Notes: generated by a model from the letters alone, not told the origin. A stretch of 64,000 nt of DNA from Bacillus sp. Y1 (GCF_003586445.1 NZ_CP030028.1:2742501-2806500); one strand, 5' to 3'. Shown: positions 29,209 to 39,254, numbered from the stretch's first letter. Numbers and translations: made by a program.

Positions 29209-30078
29209 ATGAAAACGGCTTTAGTATTTGGGGGAACAAGGTTTTTCGGAGTAAATTTAGTTCAAGAGTTGCTTAACAAAGGAGTAAAAGTTACGGTTGC
29301 AACAAGACAAAACAGTGAGATTCCTTTTGGGAACAAGGTTGAAACGCTAAAGGTTGACCGATTTGATTTAGATTCTGTGAAGGAAGCTGTTAGTGGGAGA
29401 ACTTGGGATGTTGTATTTGATCAGATTTGCTTTAACTCTAGCAATGCGAGAATTGCCATTCAAGCACTAACTAACAAAATTCATACATACATTTATACTT
29501 CAACGATGTCAGTTTATAACTATGCTGAAAATGTGGTTGAAGTAGATTTTGATCCATATACTTATCCTATTTCTGACACACCACCAGATCAAGTAACCTA
29601 TCAGGAAGGAAAACGACAAGCAGAGGCGGTATTTTTCCAGGAGGCAACCTTTCCTGTGATTGCCGTTAGAATTCCAATTGTTCTCGGTGAACATGATTAT
29701 ACGGAACGTTTACTTCTACATATTAACCGAGTAAAAGAAGGAGCCGTGATCGGATTTCCGAACTTACAAGCCAAAATGGGATTCATTCATCAAAAGGAGG
29801 CCGGTAGTTTTCTTGCCTGGATAAGTGAGCAAAACTTCACTGGCCCCATCAACGCCTGTGCAAACAAGGAGATATCAATGGCAGAATTGATGGCGTTTGT
29901 AGAACAAGAGGTCGGGAAGACGGCCATTCTCCCAAATACTTTTGACCCATCTGAACACTCACCATACGGTATTGAAAACAACTGGAATATGAGCAACTCT
30001 AAGGCAAGTGAGCTTGGGTTTCGTTTTAGTAATCTAACTGATTGGTTACCGGGACTTATTAAACATTTAGCAAACTAA
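29209..30078 (+). CDS. NAD(P)-dependent epimerase/reductase (SDR superfamily)
   Basis: A 289-residue protein with an N-terminal Rossmann loop GGTRFFGVNLV and a GR-rich second strand (ATRQNSEIPFGNKVE). A serine/threonine pair (YTSTMSVYNY) stands in the usual catalytic region. Instead of a plain YxxxK there is TYQEGKRQAE near residue 140, as in NmrA-like/atypical extended SDRs and chloroplast stem-loop-binding-type proteins. Substrate is unknown. GGAGGAGG precedes the ATG. Confidence 0.8.
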   Translation: MKTALVFGGTRFFGVNLVQELLNKGVKVTVATRQNSEIPFGNKVETLKVDRFDLDSVKEAVSGRTWDVVFDQICFNSSNARIAIQALTNKIHTYIYTSTMSVYNYAENVVEVDFDPYTYPISDTPPDQVTYQEGKRQAEAVFFQEATFPVIAVRIPIVLGEHDYTERLLLHINRVKEGAVIGFPNLQAKMGFIHQKEAGSFLAWISEQNFTGPINACANKEISMAELMAFVEQEVGKTAILPNTFDPSEHSPYGIENNWNMSNSKASELGFRFSNLTDWLPGLIKHLAN

Positions 30079-30164
30079 TTTTTTGTTAAATTTGTTTTTT
30101 CTACATCTTTTTTCCACTTATGGGCAAAATAAAATACTGATATTTGCTCAGGGAGGAATTTTAA

Positions 30165-30944
30165 ATGAAGAAAGAGCTATTGTTCGCTTTTGCTGCCTTT
30201 TTTTTCATGTCACTATCCGCGATAACAGGCGTATATGCAGTAGAGGAAGCTAACATACTTGAAAGCGTCATAGTCAAAGAACAAATGGATGTTACTGGAG
30301 ATGGAAAACTTGATACGATATATGTGAAGGGTGAGCCCTTTGAGGAAGGAGCGATCTTTTTACGTTCCATAACATTGGAAATCCTTTCTGCAACTGGAAA
30401 AAGCCATAAAATCAATCTCGAAGGTGGGTACGAACCACGAATAGACTTCAAAGATCTGAACAATGATGGCGTAAAAGACTTATTTCTTGCGGTTAACACG
30501 GGAGGAAGTGGAGGATTATCTAATCATTATTTATATACAGTAAAGGATGATCTGTTAACCGATATAACTGTACCTGAACCATTAGTAATTCAAACTTCTT
30601 TTCTAAACGGATATAAAGCCAATATGACTATAGAAAATACCAATGAGTCGTATCAGTTTGACTTAAGAAATAGAGCAAAAGATTACGAACGACTCGGATT
30701 ATATCATAATGGCAAACTAAATGAACCAGCAGAACTCATGGTACTTCCGTTTGGAATGTTAAAACCCGTTAAAGTGACTAGAGACCAAATAGGCTTAAAA
30801 GGATCACAACGAATTAGCGGTGCTTACAATGCTGATTCCATTGCAAATGTGGAGTCTTCTTGGGTTTATGAAAACGGAAAATGGAAGCTGCTTGATACGA
30901 ATGTTATGGAGTTACGTAAGAATACATCGAAGAAGAAAAAATAG
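30165..30944 (+). CDS. Secreted protein with EF-hand-like VCBS/FG-GAP repeats
   Basis: A 259-residue protein with an N-terminal signal peptide (cleavage probably after the AVYA-like region near residue 24). Two calcium-loop-like repeats, DVTGDGKLDTIYV (about 44-56) and DLNNDGVKDLFLA (about 97-109), resemble VCBS/FG-GAP beta-propeller blades. The C-terminus is beta-rich and ends in a lysine run. No catalytic motif is seen. GGGAGG precedes the ATG. Function unknown; an extracellular, calcium-binding role is inferred. Confidence 0.75.
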   Translation: MKKELLFAFAAFFFMSLSAITGVYAVEEANILESVIVKEQMDVTGDGKLDTIYVKGEPFEEGAIFLRSITLEILSATGKSHKINLEGGYEPRIDFKDLNNDGVKDLFLAVNTGGSGGLSNHYLYTVKDDLLTDITVPEPLVIQTSFLNGYKANMTIENTNESYQFDLRNRAKDYERLGLYHNGKLNEPAELMVLPFGMLKPVKVTRDQIGLKGSQRISGAYNADSIANVESSWVYENGKWKLLDTNVMELRKNTSKKKK

Positions 30945-31023
30945 GCTGTTGTCACATTTAACATTCAATCACATAAAATACAGTAGTAAATACTACTTCA
31001 TCATCCAGGGGAGTGAGGCTTAC

Positions 31024-31503
31024 ATGAGTAAGTTTGATCCGGCTATGTTAAATGTGACATACTTTCCACCAGCAACACCCTTTAAACCTGTAGATGAGAG
31101 AAAATATACCTTAACGCACTCAGACGTAACAGGTGAGCTATTTTTAAATATAGGATATTGCTACGATTTTGATGCGGTTAATAGCAAATTTCGAGATGAA
31201 GTGTTGGCTGAGTGGAAACCTGTCATGGGTCAATACACATTATTAGGGAAAGTGTATGTTACGAACGGAGAATTTGACAAAAATTATGCGATGATTCGCT
31301 TTCACATTTTCCAAAAAGAGCTACCATTAGCACTAACAGCAATGGTATATGGTGACCAAAAATTCTATCAAAATTATCCATGGTTATTAGACTCACCAAT
31401 TTATATACAATTCGAGTCTTCTTACCCACAATATAACCAATACATGTACTTCGGCACTCCTAGATATTATTTAACAACCGCCCTTCAACAGCGAGTTGTT
31501 TAA
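31024..31503 (+). CDS. Staygreen-family protein
   Basis: A 159-residue protein with the staygreen layout: an N-terminal NVTYFPPATPF-type segment, RKYTLTHSDVTGELFLNIG, DEVLAEWK, and the C-terminal GDQKFYQNYPWLLDSPIYIQFES. Plant staygreen proteins are chlorophyll magnesium dechelatases. Bacterial homologues occur in non-photosynthetic Firmicutes, and their natural substrate is unknown. The start at 31024 follows GGGGAGTGAGG; a longer frame overlapping the upstream gene is spurious. Confidence 0.78.
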   Translation: MSKFDPAMLNVTYFPPATPFKPVDERKYTLTHSDVTGELFLNIGYCYDFDAVNSKFRDEVLAEWKPVMGQYTLLGKVYVTNGEFDKNYAMIRFHIFQKELPLALTAMVYGDQKFYQNYPWLLDSPIYIQFESSYPQYNQYMYFGTPRYYLTTALQQRVV

Positions 31504-31507
31504 CCGT

Positions 31508-31540
31508 CAAACCTGACATTCCGTTAGGTTTTTTGTTTTG
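31508..31540 (+). terminator. Terminator after the staygreen-family gene
   Basis: AACCTGAC (31510-31517) pairs with GTTAGGTT (31523-31530), then T6. Confidence 0.8.
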
Positions 31541-31869
31541 GGAAGGACTTTTTACTCGTTAATTGAATATATAAGGGAAGTTTATTGGTGGGAGGATCAA
31601 GAATAACGTTAGTTTCAAACGGTTCCATTAGAAATTCAGTTAGAATCCAATTAACGCAGAGAACGAACCGATCGTGTAGCAGCCATACAGGTTTATTGAA
31701 GAGATAAGTTTCATATAATAATATTATGTAAACTAATTACTAATAATTAGATCTGGATAGATTCTAATAATGATCGCTAGTAATATGCTGAGAGTTATAG
31801 AACAATTAGCAAACTCTAAATAAAGAAACTAAAGCAAAATATAATCCAGATAACCAACAGTTTGAATTA

Positions 31870-32007
<138 letters not shown>

Positions 32008-32096
32008 AGAAACAAACTCAAACAGGACGATAATGCCCCCATTATCATCAAGATAAAAATATTTGGAGTTTGTGACACATGCAATTTCAGCAAGCC

Positions 32097-32288
32097 TTAG
32101 AGAGGTGTTCTCCTTCAAGCTCAATCCAGCTAACTTTATGATTTGTCTAGGGTGAGAGTAATCTTGAAGTTTCCCAACTTCTGCAAAGAAGCCGGCAACC
32201 GTATCTCTTCCTACTCCCATAATAGCTAACATTTGTTGAACACCCGGGATATGTTCAATAAGGTTATCTATCTTATTATCAAGTTTTA
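32097..32288 (-). pseudogene. IS110-family transposase fragment (copy A)
   Basis: About 64 codons on the minus strand (NLIEHIPGVQQMLAI, GVGRDTVAGFFAEVG, DYSHPRQIIKLAGLSLKENTS) match the central/C-terminal part of the IS110-type transposases at 53 and 63 kb. Both ends run into unrelated DNA, and the frame after LKENTS is foreign. Apart from this scrap and the intron remnant, the 1.38 kb from 31504 to 32881 shows no gene. Confidence 0.82.
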
Positions 32289-32415
32289 AGTGAATAGGAA
32301 TTTACTAAAAAAAGATCCCACTGACATTCTATATCTCGTGCGACAATAACTGCTTCTTTAGCTGAACAATCGAGTGGAGGGAAAATAAATTAAAAATTAT
32401 TTTCCCCCTCTTACA

Positions 32416-32776
32416 ACACCGTACGTACGGTTTGTATATACGGCGTTTCAATTTATATTACAGTGTGTACTTTTAGATAATGTTCTAAAACAGAGGGAAT
32501 TCCCCTCTACTTTTAAGTCATTACTTTTTTCATGTTTGCGATTCTAAAATAGTTGACCCATCCAACAATGACTTGTTTCAGTTTCAATATTCGGTGGTCT
32601 AACGGGACACTCCAGTTTCGCTTTGTCATTTGTCGAAGCTTCCTTTGGAATTTCTTTACTGGTCTAAACCATAACTGAATTCACTGAACTGCTTTTCAAA
32701 TATTGGACTGAGTACTTGATGAATGGCCTGTTGAACTACTCTATCCACTACTGTTGGTATTCCCTATTTGCGCAAT
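32416..32776 (-). mobile_element. Decayed group II intron (LtrA-type RT/maturase remnant and domain V-like hairpin)
   Basis: On the minus strand, frames downstream of 32776 read GIPTVVDRVVQQAIHQVL then SPIFEKQFSEFSYG, the reverse-transcriptase palm segment. After a large deletion and a frameshift come FQRKLRQMTKRNWSVPLD and the maturase end GWVNYFRIANMKKVMT, stopping at 32513-32515. Further on, GCCGTAT...GTACGGT (32416-32447) resembles intron domain V, followed by a TTGTAAGAGGGGG-type intron 3' region. The upstream RT portion and intron 5' end are gone, so it is dead. Confidence 0.78.
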
Positions 32777-32881
32777 AGATCTCCTATTTCAATGAATTTA
32801 ATCTTAAACTTTAGCATGAGATTCTGTTTTTTACACCATTGCCCTTACAACTTGCAATCACACCACATTTTAAACTTACCC

Positions 32882-35800
32882 TTATCGTTTTCCTTTACGT
32901 TCCGAAGTAATCACTTGTGTCACCGCAGTAGATACCTCCACTGTTTTCACAAATAACATATCTGTTTTTGAATCGTAATACCAAACGTCGTTCCCTTTTT
33001 CGACTGCTTCTTTGGAATCAACCACTCTTAACTTTTTGCCATTTCGTTTAACAGAGTTAAGTCTACCTTCTCCCGCATTCGCTTTTATTTCTGCAACCCA
33101 TGTTCTGTTTTCAATCTGTCCGTTATAGCTGCCTTTTACTGCTTTGATCTTAAGGGTAATATTTCCCTCATTTGTTGAAGCAGCAATCTCTGTTTCAGAA
33201 GATTGACCTTTTTCATATTTGTAGGTTTGTCCGTCATCTTCATATAAGGTAAAGCTTGAAGTTTCTCCATTTTGTTTTGGATAGACGTTCAAAGTTATTG
33301 TTGATGCTGTTTTTTCATTTGTATAGTTTTGAATCTCACGCTGTGGAATAATCGCTCCTTCTTTTACAAATACAGGAATTTTCGACAAATCTGCCTCATA
33401 CTCAATGGTTTGCCCTCCAGTAAATTTTTTCTGGTTGCTCCAGTCATACCATGTACCTTTTGGAAGATAGATACCTCTAGTTGAAATACCTTCTAATGAA
33501 ATCGGTGCCACCAACATATTTGGACCAAACATCCACTGGTCTTCAATTCCATAAACATTTGCATCTGTTGTGTAATCCATGACAAGCGGTCTCATTAATG
33601 AGACATTTTCATCAGTTGTTTGCTTTGTTGCCGAATAGATGTAAGGTAGCAGTTTGTAACGCTGTTCAATGGTTTGTTTTACGATACCTTCTGCCTTTGC
33701 ACCAAACACCCAAGGCTCTCTTGTATTCGTTAGATCACCACATTCGCAATTATGAGCCCGAAAGATTGGCATAAAAGATCCAGCTTGCATCCAACGCGTA
33801 TAAAGTTCAGCAGAAGGTTTGCCGTAAAATCCGCCAATATCCGTTGTAAAATAAGGGATGCCAGACATTGAGGAGCTTAACCCCAATTGCAAATTATGCC
33901 TAAAGGACTCCCAGCTTGCATCAATATCACCACTCCATACCGTTGTTCCGTATTCTTGAATTCCAGAAAATCCGGAACGGGACAGGCTCCATAAGCGGTT
34001 ATCACTGTAGCTTCGATGACCATTATAGAATGCTTTCGCTTCGTTTAAGGCATACACATTTCTTATCTCTGCTGCACTGCCTTTAGAAAAGTGGTGTCTT
34101 AATGAATCTGTTGGCTTCTCTGGTTCATTTAAGTCGATCCAATACCCTTTTACTCCCACATCATGCAATGTTTTAACCTGTGCATTAAACCAATCGACAG
34201 CTTTTGGATTGGTGAAGTCTACTAATCCTGATTCCCCGTACCAAGCGTCATAAATAACGGTATTTCCTGAAGTGTCTTGAACAAAATATCCGTTACGATC
34301 TCCCTCTTTAAAATTGTTTGCCGTTAATTGAATATACGGATCAACAAGCGGTACCATCTTGATTCCTTTCTTTGATAGCTCCTCCATGCTTGGTTTTGGA
34401 TTTGCAAAAGCCTCTGCCCAAGTCATATCAAAATAATGATTTTCTTTGGCCCAATAAGCATCAAGAATCATCCCATCTAAAGGAATTTGTTTTTGACGGA
34501 ACGTATCAACAACCTTATTTATTTCTTCCCAGCTTTTATATCCATATTTTGATTGGATATAACCCAATGCCCATTGCGGCGGTAGCGGCGCCTTGCCTGT
34601 TAATTTTGCATAACTTTCCATGACACCAGTAAGCGTGCTTTCCGTTTTACCTGCCATAAAGTAATAAATCATTTCGCCGTTTGGTGAATAGAAAGAATAT
34701 TTCCCGTTAGCTGTGGCACCCATATCAAACGTAACATTTTCATAGCTGTTATCAAAGTATATGCCATACCCCTTTGTGCTTGTGAAGAACGTACCAGAAA
34801 TATCAGAGGTGTTACCGCCATATCCACCTTTCATACTGTTGTTCATTACGACCTTTTTGCCTCTGCGGTCGAAGGATTGGGAGTCACGATCTATACCAAG
34901 GCCGAAAAAATGCTCGTTTGCATCAAGGGTCATGGCCGCATAAATACCTGTATCTCCGTCATAACCAAAACCTTTTCCTTCACTATGCTCCGTTAATAAC
35001 TTCGTATTGGAGGCATCATAGTATGCAAGCTTAAATGGGGACTTATAAGCTCTCAAACTCATTTCTTCTGTTTGAATCAAGATATAATCACTATTATCCG
35101 TTACCTTAGGGACGGCACTTGCCCCCTCTTCATCAACAACAAAAGAAGGTTTTTTCTTAAATGTTCCAGTAGGTTCCATCCATACTTTTACTGTATCCTC
35201 TTGAACGAATTCGACTTTCACTTTTTCCTGATTAGCAGAATGTAATACAATCGATTTTCCATCATCTGATAAAGTATATGGATTGCCTGCATCTAAACTT
35301 TCAATATACGAAACATTTTGATACTCGCTTGAATCTTTTTTTATCATTTTAACATCATCGAATTCAAGAACACTTTCAGCCTGACCTTCTGTGATCACGC
35401 CAACCTTTACTACTTCACCAGCATCTAACTGGATATTAGGGACTTTTATTTCTTTCCAATCATCACTTGCCGGAATGTCTACTTCTTTTGTGCCGCCGGA
35501 GTAGGTAACATAAAGGGAAGCATTGTCAAAGTTTCCAGATTTACGAGTGTTAATTGATAATTGATAGTTTCCATCAATAGGTGCATTGCCAAATTGCCAT
35601 ATATCTGATGAATAAGCTGCCTTACCAGAAATTTTTAAAAATGACTTTTCATCTACTGATTCAATCGATTGGTTAACCATATTTGTACGGCTCCACCCCG
35701 TAAATCCTTGCTCAAAACCTTTGTTATTCAGGCTGACCTCTACCTCTTCAGGCACCTCAGAATTTGCTGCTTGAAGCACCACATTATCAAGTTGCAAGGA

Positions 35801-38800
35801 TGTATCAGCTTTAGGTGCTTCCAAATAAAATTCTATCGTCAATTCACCTTCTTTGACATTGATCGTGTCCGTGCTGAATTTTTTATACTCAAACTCATCT
35901 GCGTTCCATTTCTGCTTTACAGGACCATTCGGATCCTTTAGATTCGGATCAATTTTCACCTCTACCTTCTCTTTACCAGGCTGGGAGACAATCATTTTAG
36001 CAACTCCTCCTTCAAAGGTAGGATCCAAGTGCGGCATTAGTTTCGCCATTACTGAAACCTTATAATCGCCTTCCTTTAAACCAACAATTGTTTGCTTAGA
36101 AGAAGCTTTTCCTTCTAAATTAGGAGAATACAAGTATTGCTTATAGCCTTCATATGCATCATTTTTATCGACACCATGCCATACAGTTGTGCCAAAGGTA
36201 TTGACTGTCCAGCCAGTTTCATTGCCCAATTCAAAATCGCCGTTAACGAGCTGTCCTGTATTCGCTCCAAACTGGATGGAATCAAGTAATGTCGAACCTG
36301 TATCTTCTCCGGCAAATTCTAAGGTAATTAAATTTACTCCTTTATTCAATTGGACAGATTGTTCGACTGTGGCCCATTTATCTCCGGTGCTTGGGAACGA
36401 TACTTTCGTTGGCTCATCAATTACATTCTTCTTTTTATCTTCCACGTATAGTGATAAGGTACTTGCTTCCGCAGCCTGTTTATTTCCATATTTTATTGCT
36501 AACGGGTATTGCCCTGCTTCAGGCGTTTCAACAGCGATTGTTACTTTTGAGCCCTTTTTGTTCAACCCTGTGAGGTAGCCAAATCCATCGTAGCCCATTT
36601 GTTCATTATCAAAAATTGCTCCTCCTTGATAAGAAGCGACTTCAGTTTGATATACTTTCTTGTTGGTTTTTGGAATTAGTTTCAATACTGTGGTATCATG
36701 AGGCTCGATCATTTCAGAATACATCAAGCGATAGCCGAGATCCTTATGCTCCCATATATTGCGAGCAAAAGCTGCATCCTTGATTCCAAGATCTTTATTG
36801 AAATCCATTGATAGCCCTTTTCTTGTATCACTGCGGTTAAAAAGAGCTATAACCCAAGTCCCATCTGGTAATTGACCAGCCCATCTTTCACTGTCGCGGC
36901 TAACATTGTTTTTATAATGCTGATTTGAATTAAAGATCGGTTTTCCCGTAAATCCAAGTTTGTTCAATTCAATTAATTCAGGGTTTTGATAATATTTATA
37001 ATTATCACCAATTGTGTCATATTGATCGGCAATGGTAATTGGAGAACCTGCCATAGTGAATAAAGATATGGCTGTTTTCTTTTCGTCCTCGGCATAACGA
37101 CCTTTAAACGAATTTAACTTTAAGAAGTCCCCATCATTAATCATTGATCCGCGTCCCGAAATATCCGCAAATCCAGTAAACCCTTGAAATGGATTGGCCC
37201 ATTGTGACCAATTTTTTGTCCACTCTTGTCTGCGGCCACTTATATGCTCCCAGCCCCCACTAAATGCATCCTCATCAATTCGGATCATATCCCCGTATTT
37301 TTGTTCATATTCACCATGGTTGTTTAAATCTGGCATAACTAAGCTAAGGAATATGTTATTCTTTTCAGTAGCTTCATTCATCCATTGAAGTGCTTTGCGA
37401 TATTGTTCTCTTGTATGACCTGTACCGATTTGGCCCAACCCTTTATCATATCCGCTTTCATACCATGATAAAAAGTCAACACGTAAATAGGAAGCTCCTT
37501 GTTCTGCAAAAAAGTCGACATATCCTTTCAAGAATTTCTCGGCATCGGGATGGTCCACATTTAACCAATATAAAGCTCTCTCTCCCCCTTGCCCGCCATC
37601 AAAACGGTCACCTTGAAGCGTTTTTCCTCCGCCAATGTCTTGTGGTTCTGTAATAACAAGATCAGCGACAGGAGTATTCGTACCTTTTACTTTGTATTTA
37701 TCCGGATTTTTCACAACCTCTGGACTGATCCAAAGCGGATTATAATAGATGCCGAATTTCATCCCTTTGCTATGCACATAATCTGCCCAGTATTTCCATG
37801 TATGACCTTCAGGATAACGCTCATGCGGGTAACCCTGCCAATTGTCGTAGACGACAGAGACATCATCAATATCAATACCTGCATCACGCACTTGTTTTTC
37901 AGTAGGATCGACAATAAATTCAATTTTTAATTGGCCAGATGTTACATTCACTTTTTCTGTATACGCTGTCCAACTTTCGGAAGTTACTTGTTTTTTTACA
38001 TGTGCTTCAGGATTTGCTCTATCATATCCTGAAATCTTCATTTCAACAGCTGCACCTTTTTCAGTAACACCATTTTTCCCTTTCGCCTTGGAATTAACAC
38101 GATAGTTTCCATTTGGCAAATTCTTAATCGTTTGTGCAATTATTTGTTTGTTCGGATGTTCACTATACGTCCATAACGACTTGTCTCCTTCAGGGTCATC
38201 ATTTCGTCCATGAGCAAAATCACCTTCAAATGTCCATCCTTCTGTTTCATCCTGCTCAAAGCCGCCATTTATGACCATATTCCCTTCAGGAATTGGTGGT
38301 TGATTTGCATCTTGAGCTGCAAAAGTAATATCATCAAGCTGCAAAGAAGCGTTACCTCCTTTGGAATCAATGACAAATTCTACTGTCATATCCGTACCAA
38401 TTGACGCCACTTCAAGAGAATAGTTTTTATAGCTTGAACTTAGCTCAATCGGTACTTTTTTTACGACTGCACCATTCTGGCTGATTCGCATTTCGGCATG
38501 GCTACCAATTTCATTATCAGTAAACTGATTTGTCCCGCTGAAATCCTGTAGAGTTGCCCATGCAGTTAAACGATACCTTTTATCTTTTTCAAGTCCTGTC
38601 ACAGTTTGACTCAAGTTCGCATTAAAAGGGGCATTTTTATAAAAATATAATTTAAAGTTATTGCGTGCACCTGATTTATCGACTCCTGAATCAGCATTTC
38701 CCTTAATATCCCACCCTTCTGTTGTCGCATATTCAAAATCACCGTTAAAAAGTTGCCCTGGTTTAACATATGGTTTATCCCGGCCATCCATATAAATCGG

Positions 38801-39139
38801 GTCACTCATCCAGCGATCATTGTGTGACACCACATACCCATTTTCATTTAATAGAGTTGCACCCTCTATCCACCCGTCCGTACTAATCATGTCATAGCCA
38901 TATGGTTGGAAGTCTTTAGCCATCCAATCAACATTATCTTTTAAACGATGTTCCGGCATGAACACATCTTTTCCAAATTGATGCTCATAAGTAATCCAGT
39001 ACATCGGCCCTGCGCCATCTCTAGTAAACTCACTATCTCTTGCAAACCCAGAACGAATGTTAAAACCAGATAAAACCATCGAAATCATCATTGTTAGAAT
39101 CATGGCTTTCTGAATAAGTCTGTGTTTACTGTTTTGCAT
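32882..39139 (-). CDS. Giant secreted bifunctional glycosidase: GH27-like + carbohydrate-binding-type modules + GH31
   Basis: A 2085-residue protein with a signal peptide (about 1-34). Residues ~40-115 and ~430-810 together read as a GH27-like barrel. A probable nucleophile is D555 (YLRVDFLSW) and the acid/base region is near D622/D624 (RIDEDAF). Two jelly-roll modules (~130-275 and ~285-430, each starting NGDFE/NGGFE) sit inside the barrel sequence. After a beta domain come a CBM35-like module (~825-960) and two more jelly-roll modules (~965-1130, ~1135-1270). A GH31 domain (~1275-2060) has nucleophile D1669 (GYWIDLNEP) and acid/base D1738 (VWSGDIDASW). GH27 includes isomaltodextranase and alpha-galactosidases; GH31 includes alpha-glucosidases and transglucosylases. 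With the GH66 neighbour, alpha-1,6-glucan is the likely target. ATG follows GGGAGG. Confidence 0.88.
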   Translation of the reverse strand: MQNSKHRLIQKAMILTMMISMVLSGFNIRSGFARDSEFTRDGAGPMYWITYEHQFGKDVFMPEHRLKDNVDWMAKDFQPYGYDMISTDGWIEGATLLNENGYVVSHNDRWMSDPIYMDGRDKPYVKPGQLFNGDFEYATTEGWDIKGNADSGVDKSGARNNFKLYFYKNAPFNANLSQTVTGLEKDKRYRLTAWATLQDFSGTNQFTDNEIGSHAEMRISQNGAVVKKVPIELSSSYKNYSLEVASIGTDMTVEFVIDSKGGNASLQLDDITFAAQDANQPPIPEGNMVINGGFEQDETEGWTFEGDFAHGRNDDPEGDKSLWTYSEHPNKQIIAQTIKNLPNGNYRVNSKAKGKNGVTEKGAAVEMKISGYDRANPEAHVKKQVTSESWTAYTEKVNVTSGQLKIEFIVDPTEKQVRDAGIDIDDVSVVYDNWQGYPHERYPEGHTWKYWADYVHSKGMKFGIYYNPLWISPEVVKNPDKYKVKGTNTPVADLVITEPQDIGGGKTLQGDRFDGGQGGERALYWLNVDHPDAEKFLKGYVDFFAEQGASYLRVDFLSWYESGYDKGLGQIGTGHTREQYRKALQWMNEATEKNNIFLSLVMPDLNNHGEYEQKYGDMIRIDEDAFSGGWEHISGRRQEWTKNWSQWANPFQGFTGFADISGRGSMINDGDFLKLNSFKGRYAEDEKKTAISLFTMAGSPITIADQYDTIGDNYKYYQNPELIELNKLGFTGKPIFNSNQHYKNNVSRDSERWAGQLPDGTWVIALFNRSDTRKGLSMDFNKDLGIKDAAFARNIWEHKDLGYRLMYSEMIEPHDTTVLKLIPKTNKKVYQTEVASYQGGAIFDNEQMGYDGFGYLTGLNKKGSKVTIAVETPEAGQYPLAIKYGNKQAAEASTLSLYVEDKKKNVIDEPTKVSFPSTGDKWATVEQSVQLNKGVNLITLEFAGEDTGSTLLDSIQFGANTGQLVNGDFELGNETGWTVNTFGTTVWHGVDKNDAYEGYKQYLYSPNLEGKASSKQTIVGLKEGDYKVSVMAKLMPHLDPTFEGGVAKMIVSQPGKEKVEVKIDPNLKDPNGPVKQKWNADEFEYKKFSTDTINVKEGELTIEFYLEAPKADTSLQLDNVVLQAANSEVPEEVEVSLNNKGFEQGFTGWSRTNMVNQSIESVDEKSFLKISGKAAYSSDIWQFGNAPIDGNYQLSINTRKSGNFDNASLYVTYSGGTKEVDIPASDDWKEIKVPNIQLDAGEVVKVGVITEGQAESVLEFDDVKMIKKDSSEYQNVSYIESLDAGNPYTLSDDGKSIVLHSANQEKVKVEFVQEDTVKVWMEPTGTFKKKPSFVVDEEGASAVPKVTDNSDYILIQTEEMSLRAYKSPFKLAYYDASNTKLLTEHSEGKGFGYDGDTGIYAAMTLDANEHFFGLGIDRDSQSFDRRGKKVVMNNSMKGGYGGNTSDISGTFFTSTKGYGIYFDNSYENVTFDMGATANGKYSFYSPNGEMIYYFMAGKTESTLTGVMESYAKLTGKAPLPPQWALGYIQSKYGYKSWEEINKVVDTFRQKQIPLDGMILDAYWAKENHYFDMTWAEAFANPKPSMEELSKKGIKMVPLVDPYIQLTANNFKEGDRNGYFVQDTSGNTVIYDAWYGESGLVDFTNPKAVDWFNAQVKTLHDVGVKGYWIDLNEPEKPTDSLRHHFSKGSAAEIRNVYALNEAKAFYNGHRSYSDNRLWSLSRSGFSGIQEYGTTVWSGDIDASWESFRHNLQLGLSSSMSGIPYFTTDIGGFYGKPSAELYTRWMQAGSFMPIFRAHNCECGDLTNTREPWVFGAKAEGIVKQTIEQRYKLLPYIYSATKQTTDENVSLMRPLVMDYTTDANVYGIEDQWMFGPNMLVAPISLEGISTRGIYLPKGTWYDWSNQKKFTGGQTIEYEADLSKIPVFVKEGAIIPQREIQNYTNEKTASTITLNVYPKQNGETSSFTLYEDDGQTYKYEKGQSSETEIAASTNEGNITLKIKAVKGSYNGQIENRTWVAEIKANAGEGRLNSVKRNGKKLRVVDSKEAVEKGNDVWYYDSKTDMLFVKTVEVSTAVTQVITSERKGKR

Positions 39140-39220
39140 GTTTATCCTCCCTATTTGTTTTTGCTCACTTCATAGTAAATCTCTATCTATCAAAATTCTT
39201 ATCATATCACCCCCTTGAAT

Positions 39221-39234
39221 TGTAAGCGTATACA
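39221..39234. promoter_or_regulatory. Catabolite responsive element (cre) upstream of the GH27-GH31 gene
   Basis: TGTAAGCGTATACA matches the CcpA cre consensus TGWAANCGNTNWCA with one clear mismatch. It lies 82-95 bases before the gene's start, close to where a promoter would be, which suggests glucose repression. Confidence 0.6.
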
Positions 39235-39254
39235 GTTTTCTTTTGTACTGATAC

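Noticed and set aside
30820..31023. Upstream extension of the staygreen-family gene
   Set aside because: It overlaps the preceding gene in another frame and a good ribosome site exists at 31024.
36189..36578. Open frame of 129 codons on the plus strand inside the giant glycosidase gene
   Set aside because: Lies fully within a strongly supported minus-strand gene, has no ribosome site and no family similarity; several similar frames there were left out for the same reason.
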